In this document: positions 53,653 through 62,096 of the stretch, piece by piece
Layout: each line of letters opens with the position of its first letter
Numbering within the stretch: position 1 is the stretch's first letter
NCBI GenBank assembly: GCA_020201335.1
Contig: JAIVGZ010000004.1
Coordinates: 1-64,000, forward strand
Reading direction: 5' to 3'
DNA from: Natronospirales bacterium
GTDB taxonomy: Bacteria > Pseudomonadota > Gammaproteobacteria > Natronospirales > JAIVGZ01
Length of the DNA stretch: 64,000 nt
The notes under the pieces: model-generated
Seen by the model: the letters and a program-made list of their open reading frames with translations, nothing else
Database searches by the model: none
Told to the model about the DNA's origin: nothing
Made by a program: the position numbers and the translations under genes

Positions 53653-55112
53653 CTGTCGAAATTCGCAAAATTCCGACCGGCGTACCGGGTCTCGATGAGA
53701 TCCTCGGCGGCGGTCTCCCGGAATACTCGTTCAATATCCTCGGTGGTGGCCCCGGCTCCGGCAAGACCACGATTGCGCACCAGGTGATGTTCGCGAATGC
53801 CACGCCCGAGAAACCGGCAGTCTATTTCACGATCCTCGGCGAGCCTGCGATCAAGATGCTGCGCTACCAGCAGCAGTTCAGCTTTTTCGACGGCAGGAAG
53901 GTCAATGAGTCAATCTTCTTCATCAACCTGAGCGAGAAGGTCCTCTCCGCATCGCTTGATACGGTCATGGACGAAATCATCCGCGAGGTCGAGGCGATTA
54001 ACCCGGGCATCGTCATCGTCGATTCGTTCCGCACCTTGACCCGTAAGCTGGCGACCTCGGAGGTGGACGACCTCACTCTGCAGGAATTCGTGCAAAAACT
54101 CGCGCTGCAGTTGACGACCTGGGAAGCAACGACCTTCCTCGTCGCCGAGTACGACGATACCGAGCGCCGCGACAACCCCATCTTCACGGTCGCAGACGGG
54201 TTGCTCTGGTTGTTCCAGCAGCAGGAGAGCAATTCGATTGTCCGGAAGCTGCAGGTGGTGAAGATGCGCGGCGTGGAAACAGTGCCGGGCATGCACACTT
54301 TCCGCATCAACGATGGTGGCGTGCAGACCTTCCCGCGCAACCTCGGGCTCCTAGGGCGGGACGAGGCTGCGCGCGACGCGCCACCCTTGTCGAGCGGCAT
54401 CCCGGAGCTGGATGTAATGCTCGGCGGCGGGATTCCAGCGGGCGACAGCCTTTTGATTGCCGGCCCGACCGGCTGCGGAAAGTCCCTGATCGCCACGCAC
54501 TTCATCGAAGCGGGCCTGCGCAACGGCGAAGCCGGCATCATAGCGGTCTTCGAGGAGCGGCCGGATGATTATGCGAAGCGGGCGGACGGGTTCGGCCTGG
54601 ACCTCACCGGGGGGGTCGACGCGGGCAAGTTGGAAATCATCTACCTGCGACCGCTCGACCTGTCCGTGGACGAAACGGTGTACGAGCTGCTCGACGCGGT
54701 GCAACGCACCGGGGCGACACGGGTCGTCATCGACTCGCTGGCCGGGTTCGAGATGGCGCTCGCGCCGGGTTTCCGCACCGACTTCCGAGAGGCACTTTAC
54801 CGGATGATCGGTGCGCTGACCTCGGCAGGCGTCACCATCGTGACGACCGTTGAGGTCACGGAACGCTTCACCCAGATTGAATTCAGCGGTTACACCGTTT
54901 CGTTCCTGAGCGACGACATCATCCGGCTGCGTTACGTCGAATTCGACGGCGAGATCGGGAAGGTGATGTTCATCGTGAAAATGCGCGGTGGCCACCACAG
55001 CAAGGAGATTCGGCGGTACGAAATCCAGTCCGACGGCATCGCAGTCTCGGACGAGCCGCTGCGCGGCTACACCGGCCTGCTCACGGGCATCCCGACGCGA
55101 CCGAAGCCCTAA
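53649..55112 (+). CDS. KaiC-like double RecA/ATPase domain protein
   Basis: Two KaiC-type repeats: IPTGVPGLDEILGGGLP...GGGPGSGKTTIA and GIPELDVMLGGGIPAGDSLLIAGPTGCGKSLIATHF. Confidence 0.92.
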   Translation: MTVEIRKIPTGVPGLDEILGGGLPEYSFNILGGGPGSGKTTIAHQVMFANATPEKPAVYFTILGEPAIKMLRYQQQFSFFDGRKVNESIFFINLSEKVLSASLDTVMDEIIREVEAINPGIVIVDSFRTLTRKLATSEVDDLTLQEFVQKLALQLTTWEATTFLVAEYDDTERRDNPIFTVADGLLWLFQQQESNSIVRKLQVVKMRGVETVPGMHTFRINDGGVQTFPRNLGLLGRDEAARDAPPLSSGIPELDVMLGGGIPAGDSLLIAGPTGCGKSLIATHFIEAGLRNGEAGIIAVFEERPDDYAKRADGFGLDLTGGVDAGKLEIIYLRPLDLSVDETVYELLDAVQRTGATRVVIDSLAGFEMALAPGFRTDFREALYRMIGALTSAGVTIVTTVEVTERFTQIEFSGYTVSFLSDDIIRLRYVEFDGEIGKVMFIVKMRGGHHSKEIRRYEIQSDGIAVSDEPLRGYTGLLTGIPTRPKP

Positions 55113-55169
55113 GGTCTTCACCCCGGTGGCCGTTGTCCGGGTCCGACATTGTCCGTTAAAATGCGCGTC

Positions 55170-55550
55170 ATGAACCTGACCCTGCTGAAATGCAAGCTCC
55201 ACCGCGCCACGGTGACCCACGCCGAGCTCGATTACGAGGGCTCCTGCGCGATCGACGGCCGCTTGCTCGACGCCGCCGGCATCCTCGCCTACGAGCAGAT
55301 TCAGATCTACAACATCACCAACGGCGAGCGCTTCACCACCTACGCGATCCGCGCGGAGGAAGGGTCCGGCATCATCTCGGTGAACGGTGCTGCTGCGCAC
55401 AGGGCCAGCCCGGGCGACCGCGTCATTATCTGCGCTTACGCACAGTTGAACGCAGCCGAGGCTGCTAACTTCAAGCCGAAGCTCGTGTATTTGGACGAGC
55501 ACAACAACGTCACGCACACCCGCAATACCATCCCGGTCCAGGTCGCCTGA
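55170..55550 (+). CDS. panD: Aspartate 1-decarboxylase
   Basis: [39 protein letters not shown] self-cleavage site present. Confidence 0.95.
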   Translation: MNLTLLKCKLHRATVTHAELDYEGSCAIDGRLLDAAGILAYEQIQIYNITNGERFTTYAIRAEEGSGIISVNGAAAHRASPGDRVIICAYAQLNAAEAANFKPKLVYLDEHNNVTHTRNTIPVQVA

Positions 55551-55557
55551 GTACCGC

Positions 55558-57129
55558 ATGAGCGCACCGACCGCGCTTCCGGCCTGGAAGAAGCTGTCAG
55601 CGCACAAGGAACGCATCGGCGGCAGCGGCCTGCCGGGCCTCGTCGTCGATGAACCCGACCGCTTCAGCAAGTTCTCGGTCCGCGCCGATGGCATCCTCTA
55701 CGACTACTCGCGGCAAAACATAGACTCCGAGGTGCTGGCGGACCTGCTCGCGCTCGCCGAGCAGCAGAATCTGCCCACATGGCGCGGCCGGCTGTACGGC
55801 GGCGACCCGGTAAACGTCACCGAGAAGCGCGCCGCCTTGCACATGGCGCTGCGCACGCAGCCCGGCGACCGCTGGGAAGTCGGCGGTGTGTCGGTGACCG
55901 AGGACGTGATCGCCGAGCGCATGCGCGCGTACGCATTTGCAGAGGCAATCCGAACTGGCGCGTTGCGGGGTTCAACGGGCGCGCGTTTCACCGATGTGGT
56001 GGAGCTCGGCATCGGCGGCTCGCACCTCGGGCCGGCGCTCGCGTGCGATGCACTCGCTGCGTTCAGCGACCACGCGACGCGCGTGCACTTTGTGTCGAAC
56101 GCCGACGGCGCGGACCTCGCACGCACGCTCGCGCATTGCCGCCCGGAGGCGACGCTGTTCATCGCCGCGTCGAAGACCTTTACGACGCAGGAAACCCTGT
56201 TGAACGCGCGCACCGCGAGGGCGTGGCTTGAGTCTGCGTTGGGGGAAGGGCAGTTTGCGAAGCACTTCGCCGCGGCGACCGCGGCGCCGGACCGTGCCGA
56301 GGCGTTCGGTATCCCGCGCGAGCACGTGTTCCGGCTGTGGGAGTGGGTCGGTGGCCGGTTCTCGCTATGGAGCGCGGTCGGCCTGCCCGCAATGGTCGCG
56401 CTGGGCCGGAAACATTTCGACGAGCTGCTCGCCGGCGCCCGCGACATCGACGTGCATTTCCGCGATGCGCCGCTGGCGGAAAATATTCCGGTGCTGATGG
56501 CGCTGGTCGGTATCTGGAACCGCAACTTCTGTGGCGCGACGAGTCACGCGATCCTGCCGTACGCTGAGGCGCTGTGGCTGCTGCCCACGTACCTGCAGCA
56601 GCTGGTGATGGAGAGCCTCGGCAAATGTGTCGACCGGGACAACGCGCACATAGACTACAAGGCGGCACCCGTCGTCTGGGGCATGCAGGGCACCAGCGGC
56701 CAGCACGCGTTCTACCAGCTGTTGCATCAAGGCTCCGACACGATTGGCGTCGACTTCATCGGTTACCGCGAAGCGATTGAGGGTGACCCGCAGCACCACC
56801 CGGTAGTGCTCGCAAACCTGGTCGCGCAGGCGGAGGCGCTGCTGGTCGGCAGCCAGAACCCGGACGCGTACCGCAGTTGTGCGGGTGGGCGCGCGTCGTC
56901 GGTGCTGGTCTTCGACCGGCTCGACCCGCGCAACCTTGGCCGGCTGATTGCGCTGTACGAGCACCAGGTGTTCGTGCAGTCGGTGATCTGGAACTTGAAC
57001 GCGTTCGACCAGTGGGGCGTTGAGCTCGGCAAGCAGCTCGGCAAACCGCTGCTCACGGAGCTCACCGGCGGTGAGCGCGCCGAACACGACCCGGCGACCG
57101 CGGGGCTGGTCGACTACCTGCTGAAGTAG
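55558..57129 (+). CDS. pgi: Glucose-6-phosphate isomerase
   Basis: ELGIGGSHLGPALACDAL, VGGRFSLWSAVGLPAMVALG, NAFDQWGVELGKQL; stop codon lies in a REP unit. Confidence 0.96.
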   Translation: MSAPTALPAWKKLSAHKERIGGSGLPGLVVDEPDRFSKFSVRADGILYDYSRQNIDSEVLADLLALAEQQNLPTWRGRLYGGDPVNVTEKRAALHMALRTQPGDRWEVGGVSVTEDVIAERMRAYAFAEAIRTGALRGSTGARFTDVVELGIGGSHLGPALACDALAAFSDHATRVHFVSNADGADLARTLAHCRPEATLFIAASKTFTTQETLLNARTARAWLESALGEGQFAKHFAAATAAPDRAEAFGIPREHVFRLWEWVGGRFSLWSAVGLPAMVALGRKHFDELLAGARDIDVHFRDAPLAENIPVLMALVGIWNRNFCGATSHAILPYAEALWLLPTYLQQLVMESLGKCVDRDNAHIDYKAAPVVWGMQGTSGQHAFYQLLHQGSDTIGVDFIGYREAIEGDPQHHPVVLANLVAQAEALLVGSQNPDAYRSCAGGRASSVLVFDRLDPRNLGRLIALYEHQVFVQSVIWNLNAFDQWGVELGKQLGKPLLTELTGGERAEHDPATAGLVDYLLK

Positions 57130-57150
57130 GAGCGGTGCTCCGCACCGCGA
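57126..57150. repeat. REP-like palindrome, type A, overlapping pgi stop
   Basis: GTAGGAGCGGTGCTCCGCACCGCGA. Confidence 0.9.
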
Positions 57151-57295
57151 TGGCAGAGGTCTCAAGTGGCACCGCGCCCACCGCACCGCTCGCTCCTATG
57201 GGTTCACCGGCTTTTACAGAGCCGGCTGAAACCCATAAGTCGCTTCGCGCTTGCGCCGTTCGCTTCTGGCGCGATTCCTTGGACAGGTTGTGCCA

Positions 57296-57320
57296 TCGCG
57301 GCCAGAGGGCCGCTCCCACA
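57296..57320. repeat. REP-like palindrome, type B
   Basis: TCGCGGCCAGAGGGCCGCTCCCACA. Confidence 0.9.
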
Positions 57321-57350
57321 TTTCTCCAGAGTGCTCGGCATGACTCCGAA

Positions 57351-57375
57351 TGTAGGAGCGGCCCTCTGGCCGCGA
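57351..57375. repeat. REP-like palindrome, type B, inverted
   Basis: TGTAGGAGCGGCCCTCTGGCCGCGA. Confidence 0.9.
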
Positions 57376-57397
57376 TGCTCGAGGGTCAGGTGCCGAA

Positions 57398-57423
57398 TGT
57401 AGGAGCGGTGCTCCGCACCGCGA
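57398..57423. repeat. REP-like palindrome, type A
   Basis: TGTAGGAGCGGTGCTCCGCACCGCGA. Confidence 0.9.
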
Positions 57424-57460
57424 TGGCAGAGATTCGATAGAACGCGCCGCCGGCAGGCGG
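57404..57460. repeat. 57-nt exact direct repeat, copy 1 (copy 2 at 57562..57618)
   Basis: AGCGGTGCTCCGCACCGCGATGGCAGAGATTCGATAGAACGCGCCGCCGGCAGGCGG in both copies. Confidence 0.93.
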
Positions 57461-57561
57461 CGTTGGAATGTCACGCCCGCCGTGCAGCGGCGAAGCGAAT
57501 CAAAAATCGCATTTTTGATGAGCGTGGAGGCGCGCCGGCAGGCGTCGCCGACGAGAACAAC

Positions 57562-57618
57562 AGCGGTGCTCCGCACCGCGATGGCAGAGATTCGATAGAA
57601 CGCGCCGCCGGCAGGCGG
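57562..57618. repeat. 57-nt exact direct repeat, copy 2
   Basis: Identical by eye to 57404..57460. Confidence 0.93.
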
Positions 57619-57629
57619 CCATCCCGAAG

Positions 57630-57655
57630 TCGCGGATTACAGATCCGCTCCCACA
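57630..57655. repeat. Variant REP-like unit
   Basis: TCGCGGATTACAGATCCGCTCCCACA. Confidence 0.8.
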
Positions 57656-57693
57656 AGTTCAACAGGATGACCGCGCCGGCAGGCGCCGCTGAC

Positions 57694-58731
57694 TTAAATA
57701 TGCCGCGCCAGCGCCCACGCGACGTGTTCGCGCACCAGCGCAGACGCATCAGCCTTCCGTGATTCAAGCGCCGCGGTGACCGCAGGACTCGACGGCGCGT
57801 TCCCGAGCGCAACCGCGATGTTCCTGAGCCAGCGCTCGTGCCCGATGCGGCGGATCGCGCTCCCTTCGGTATAGCGCGCGAACTCTCCGGCATCCCACGC
57901 AAACAACTCCGTCAGCGTTGCAGTGTCCAAGCCGTGCCGCGGTGCGAAGTCGGGTTCCGAGGTGCGCGTCGCGTAGCGGTTCCACGGGCACACGAGCTGG
58001 CAGTCGTCGCAACCGTAGATGCGGTTGCCCATCGCTGCGCGGAATTCCTCCGGTATCGGCCCGTGGTTCTCAATCGTCAGGTACGAGATGCAACGCCGTG
58101 CGTCGAGTTGGTACGGTGCGTCGATCGCACCGGTCGGGCACGCGTCGATGCACGCGGTGCAGCTCCCGCAGTGGTCGCTCACGGGTTCGTCGAGTGGCAG
58201 GTCGAGGTCGGTGTACAAAACGCCGAGGAAAAACCAAGACCCCGCTTCGCGGCTGAGCAGGTTCGTGTGCTTGCCGACCCAGCCAAGGCCTGCCTTTCGC
58301 GCGAGCGGTTTCTCGAGCACCGGCGCCGAATCGACAAACACGCGGTAGCCAAACGAGCCTGCTGCAGCTTCGATGCGGTCGGCGAGTTGCTGCAGCCGGC
58401 GCCGCAGCACCTTGTGGTAATCACGGCCGAGCGCGTAGCGCGACACGAACGCGCGTTCCGGTGCGCGCAGCGCTGCCCAGGTGCGTTCCGGGTCCTCGGG
58501 GAAGTAGTCGAGGCGCGCGACGATCACGCGGCGCGTACCGGGCACCAGTTCATCCGGGCGCGAACGGCGCGTGCCATGACGCGCCATGTAGCCCATGTCA
58601 CCGTGGCGCTCGGCCGCGAGCCATTCACCGAGCCGCGCTTCGTCGGCCGCAAGATCGATGTCGGTAATGCCGACCTTCTGGAAGCCCAGTTCAAGGCCCC
58701 ATGCGCGGATCTGTGCGGCGAGTTCGTTCAC
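57694..58731 (-). CDS. queG: Epoxyqueuosine reductase
   Basis: DSAPVLEKPLARKAGLGWVGKHTNLLS, CGSCTACIDACPTGAI, CDDCQLVCPWN; start may be 58767. Confidence 0.94.
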   Translation of the reverse strand: MNELAAQIRAWGLELGFQKVGITDIDLAADEARLGEWLAAERHGDMGYMARHGTRRSRPDELVPGTRRVIVARLDYFPEDPERTWAALRAPERAFVSRYALGRDYHKVLRRRLQQLADRIEAAAGSFGYRVFVDSAPVLEKPLARKAGLGWVGKHTNLLSREAGSWFFLGVLYTDLDLPLDEPVSDHCGSCTACIDACPTGAIDAPYQLDARRCISYLTIENHGPIPEEFRAAMGNRIYGCDDCQLVCPWNRYATRTSEPDFAPRHGLDTATLTELFAWDAGEFARYTEGSAIRRIGHERWLRNIAVALGNAPSSPAVTAALESRKADASALVREHVAWALARHI

Positions 58732-58740
58732 CAACCTATA

Positions 58741-60177
58741 ATGCCGCACATGACTGCACTGTCCCAAGCCGCGTACCGGGCCGCCGACATCCGGGCGGTC
58801 GAGGCGCGTGCCGCCGAACGGTATGGGCTCGCCGGCACCGACCTCATGGAGCGCGCCGGCGACGCAGCGTTCGCGCTGTTGCGCGCGCGCTGGCCGGACG
58901 CGCGCAGCGTCACCGTGCTCGCGGGGCCCGGCAACAACGGTGGCGACGGCCGCGTTGTTGCGAGGTTGGCCGCGATGGCCGGTTTTTCCGTAACACTTGT
59001 TGCGGCTGACTCAATCGCGGCCAGAGGGCCGCTCCCACAAGTACTTGGTGATGTCGACGTGATTGTTGATGCGCTGTTCGGCATCGGCTTGAACCGCGCG
59101 CCGGACGGTGCAACTGCCAGCTGCATCGAGGCGATGAATGCACACCGCGCGCCGGTGCTTGCGCTCGACATCCCCTCGGGGTTGCACGCGGACGACGGCA
59201 CCGCACCGGGTGCAGTCGTGTGCGCCGATGCGACGATTACTTTCCTTGCGGCGAAGCGCGGCCTGTTCACCGCGGACGGCCCGCGTTGCTGCGGACGCGT
59301 TATTGTCGCCGACTTGGGCGTGCCGGCCGGTGCGTTCGACGGCTGCACGCCGGTTGCGACGTTGGTGGAAACCGGTTTCGCCGCTCGCGCACTCGGCCCG
59401 CGTGCGACCGACGCGCATAAGGGCCGTTGCGGGCACGTGCTGGTGATCGGCGGGCGTTCCGGGATGAGCGGTGCGGCGCGGCTCGCCGGTGAAGCCGCGC
59501 TGCGTTGCGGCGCGGGGCTCGTCAGCATCGCTGCGGCACCGGGCAGCGCCGCGGCAATCGGTGCCGGACGGCCGGAACTGATGGTGCACGAGTGCGCCAA
59601 CGCCGACGCACTCGTACCTTTGCTCGAGCGTGCGTCGGTGATTGCGCTTGGCCCAGGTCTCGGTACCGACGCGTGGGCGCAGGCGATGACCGGCATCGCG
59701 TTCCGTGCCGGAGTACCAGTGGTGGTCGACGCTGACGCATTGAACCTGCTGGCGGCGAGTCCGTTCCGGCGCACGGACTGGATCCTCACGCCGCACCCCG
59801 GTGAGGCGGCGCGCCTGCTGGGCCGGCCCGTGCCGGAGCTAATGGCCGACCGTTTTGGCACGGTTGAAGCGCTGGTCGAGCGGACGGGCGGTGTCGTCGT
59901 GCTGAAAGGCGCGGCGACGATTGTAGGCGTCCCCGACTCGACGCCATACATCATCACCGCCGGCAACCCTGGCATGGCGAGCGGCGGCATGGGTGACTTA
60001 TTGACCGGCGTAATCGCCGCACTCCGCGCGCAAGGCCTCGACGCTGCAACGGCCGCGTGCGCCGGCGCGCAAGTACACGCCGAGGCTGGTGACGCCGCAG
60101 CGGAGCGCTTTGGCGCACGCGGTATGGTTGCGAGCGATCTGTTTCGCGCGCTGCAGCGCGGGGTGAACGGGCGGTGA
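58741..60177 (+). CDS. nnrD: Bifunctional NAD(P)H-hydrate epimerase/dehydratase with in-frame REP insertion
   Basis: VLAGPGNNGGDGRVVARLAA, VDVIVDALFGIGL, TAGNPGMASGGMGDLLTGVIAAL; insert SIAARGPLPQ. Confidence 0.93.
   Translation: MPHMTALSQAAYRAADIRAVEARAAERYGLAGTDLMERAGDAAFALLRARWPDARSVTVLAGPGNNGGDGRVVARLAAMAGFSVTLVAADSIAARGPLPQVLGDVDVIVDALFGIGLNRAPDGATASCIEAMNAHRAPVLALDIPSGLHADDGTAPGAVVCADATITFLAAKRGLFTADGPRCCGRVIVADLGVPAGAFDGCTPVATLVETGFAARALGPRATDAHKGRCGHVLVIGGRSGMSGAARLAGEAALRCGAGLVSIAAAPGSAAAIGAGRPELMVHECANADALVPLLERASVIALGPGLGTDAWAQAMTGIAFRAGVPVVVDADALNLLAASPFRRTDWILTPHPGEAARLLGRPVPELMADRFGTVEALVERTGGVVVLKGAATIVGVPDSTPYIITAGNPGMASGGMGDLLTGVIAALRAQGLDAATAACAGAQVHAEAGDAAAERFGARGMVASDLFRALQRGVNGR
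59015..59039. repeat. REP-like palindrome, type B, intragenic
   Basis: TCGCGGCCAGAGGGCCGCTCCCACA. Confidence 0.9.
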
Positions 60178-60632
60178 GCGCCGGGCGCGTGCTCGAGGAC
60201 GCGGCCGCGACCGAAGCGGCCGGCGCGGCGTTGGCCACCTCGTTGTCCGGCCGCACCGGCGTTATTGCGCTGCATGGTGAACTTGGCGCCGGCAAGACGA
60301 CGCTGGTGCGTGGGCTGCTGCACGCGCTTGGGCACGCCGGTGCGGTGCGAAGCCCGACTTACACGCTGGTTGAGCCTTATACGCTCGGCGGCATGCGCGT
60401 GCTGCACCTCGACCTGTACCGGCTGGCCGATGCCGCCGAGCTTGACGCGCTGGGGCTGCGCGAGGAGGTCGGCGATGCGCTGGTACTCGTCGAATGGCCG
60501 GAGCGCGCGGCACGCGCGCTGCCCGCTGCGGACCTCGACCTTGTGTTGAGCCACGACGGCGAGCGCCGCCGTCTGGCCGTACACGCCCACTCGCCGCTGG
60601 GCGAGGCCTGCGCTCAAGCCCTTGATAATTAA
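60174..60632 (+). CDS. tsaE: tRNA threonylcarbamoyladenosine biosynthesis protein TsaE
   Basis: IALHGELGAGKTTLVRGLLHALGHAGAVRSPTYTLVEPY, HLDLYRLADAAELDALGL. Confidence 0.94.
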   Translation: MSAGRVLEDAAATEAAGAALATSLSGRTGVIALHGELGAGKTTLVRGLLHALGHAGAVRSPTYTLVEPYTLGGMRVLHLDLYRLADAAELDALGLREEVGDALVLVEWPERAARALPAADLDLVLSHDGERRRLAVHAHSPLGEACAQALDN

Positions 60633-60689
60633 TGAATAATCTAGTGTTTGCTCTCCTGTGAGTCTGCAATAGCTTGTCCTGCCAAGCCA

Positions 60690-60721
60690 CGGATAAATAA
60701 ACGAAATTCTTGATTTATCCG
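60690..60721. promoter_or_regulatory. AT-rich inverted repeat upstream of amiC
   Basis: CGGATAAAT-14 nt-ATTTATCCG in a GC-rich background. Confidence 0.45.
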
Positions 60722-60769
60722 TAATCCCGTGTATACCTATAACGGCGAAGTAACGGGAGAGGCACCCAA

Positions 60770-62080
60770 GTGCGAGGTTGGGCCGCAATTATTCTGCTGA
60801 TGCTGCCGCTGGTGGCGGTCGGTCAGTCTGCGCGTGTCGAAGGCGTGCGCGTTTGGGAGGCGCCCGATAACGTACGCATCGTGTTCGACGTCAGTGGGCC
60901 CATTGAGCATTCGGTATTCAAGCTCGACGGCCCCGACCGCATCGTCGTCGACATCACCGACGCGGTTGCGCGCAACCTGCCGGCGACCGGCATCAACGGC
61001 GGTCTGGTCCGCAACGTGCGAACCGGCGTCCGTAACGGAACTGATGTACGCGTCGTTCTCGACCTGTCGGGGCCCGCACAGCCGCGCAGCTTCCTGCTAC
61101 GCCCGAATGACCGTTACGGTCACCGGCTGGTGATTGACCTCGCGCCCGCCCAGGCGCAAGTGCGTCAGGCAGCGGTCACCCGGAGCGCGCCGACTGCGCT
61201 ACGCGACCTTGTGATCGCAATCGATGCCGGCCACGGCGGCGAGGACCCGGGTGCAGTTGGCCCAAGCGGCCTGCACGAGAAGGAAGTCACGCTGCAGATC
61301 GCGCGCCGCCTCGCACGGCTGGTCGAAGCAGAATACGGGATGCAAGCTGTTCTGACCCGTACCGGTGACTACTACGTTGACCGCAGCGAGCGCATCAACC
61401 GTGCACGCGCGGCGCGCGCCGACCTGTTCGTATCGATCCATGCCGACGCGTTCACAGATCCACGCGCGCACGGTTCATCGGTGTACACGCTGTCCGAACG
61501 CGGCGCGACCAGCGAGGCCGCGCGGCTGCTCGCCGAGCGCGAGAACGCTGCCGACCTGATTGGAGGCGTGCGGCTGAACGACAAGGACGACATGCTCGCG
61601 TCGGTGCTGCTCGACCTGTCGCAGACCGGCGTGATCGGCGCGAGTCGAACCGTTGGTGCCGCGGTCCTGGAACAACTGCATCAAGTCGGGCGTGTGCACA
61701 AGCGCGAGGTGCAGGCGGCAAATTTCCTCGTCCTCAAGGCACCCGACGTGCCGTCGATCCTCGTCGAGACCGCGTTCATCTCGAACCCGACCGAAGAAGG
61801 CCGGCTGCGTGATGCGAACCACCAACAGGTGCTCGCGCAGGCGGTGATGGGTGGCATCCGCGCGTATTTTACCGACCACGCGCCGCCGACCACGCTGGTT
61901 GCGGTCAACGGCATTGGCGGCGGACAACGCGGTGGCGTGCCGCACGTGATTGCGCGCGGAGAAACGCTGTCGCACATCGCGCGGCGCTACAACGTGAGCA
62001 TCCAGCAACTGCGCTCCAGCAACAACATCGCATCTGACCGTATTCGCGTCGGGGATACGCTGCTCATACCGTCAGCCTGA
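60770..62080 (+). CDS. amiC: N-acetylmuramoyl-L-alanine amidase (AMIN, Amidase_3, LysM)
   Basis: IAIDAGHGGEDPGAVGPSGLHEKEVTL, ILVETAFISNPTEEGRL, IARGETLSHIARRYNVSIQQL; GTG start. Confidence 0.93.
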   Translation: MRGWAAIILLMLPLVAVGQSARVEGVRVWEAPDNVRIVFDVSGPIEHSVFKLDGPDRIVVDITDAVARNLPATGINGGLVRNVRTGVRNGTDVRVVLDLSGPAQPRSFLLRPNDRYGHRLVIDLAPAQAQVRQAAVTRSAPTALRDLVIAIDAGHGGEDPGAVGPSGLHEKEVTLQIARRLARLVEAEYGMQAVLTRTGDYYVDRSERINRARAARADLFVSIHADAFTDPRAHGSSVYTLSERGATSEAARLLAERENAADLIGGVRLNDKDDMLASVLLDLSQTGVIGASRTVGAAVLEQLHQVGRVHKREVQAANFLVLKAPDVPSILVETAFISNPTEEGRLRDANHQQVLAQAVMGGIRAYFTDHAPPTTLVAVNGIGGGQRGGVPHVIARGETLSHIARRYNVSIQQLRSSNNIASDRIRVGDTLLIPSA

Positions 62081-62096
62081 CTGGTAAACTCGCTGG

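Noticed and set aside
54351-55694. 447-aa minus-strand ORF
   Set aside because: Antisense to the kaiC-like gene and panD; shadow ORF.
57120-57680. Possible CRISPR array
   Set aside because: Repeat units are palindromic REP variants in mixed orientation with irregular spacing and related linkers; no unique equal-length spacers and no cas genes.
57838-58740. N-terminal extension of the 779-aa plus-strand ORF before nnrD
   Set aside because: Antisense to queG; composition not protein-like; nnrD has a good ATG at 58741.
58728-60788. 686-aa minus-strand ORF
   Set aside because: Antisense to nnrD/tsaE with strong homology on the plus strand; shadow ORF.
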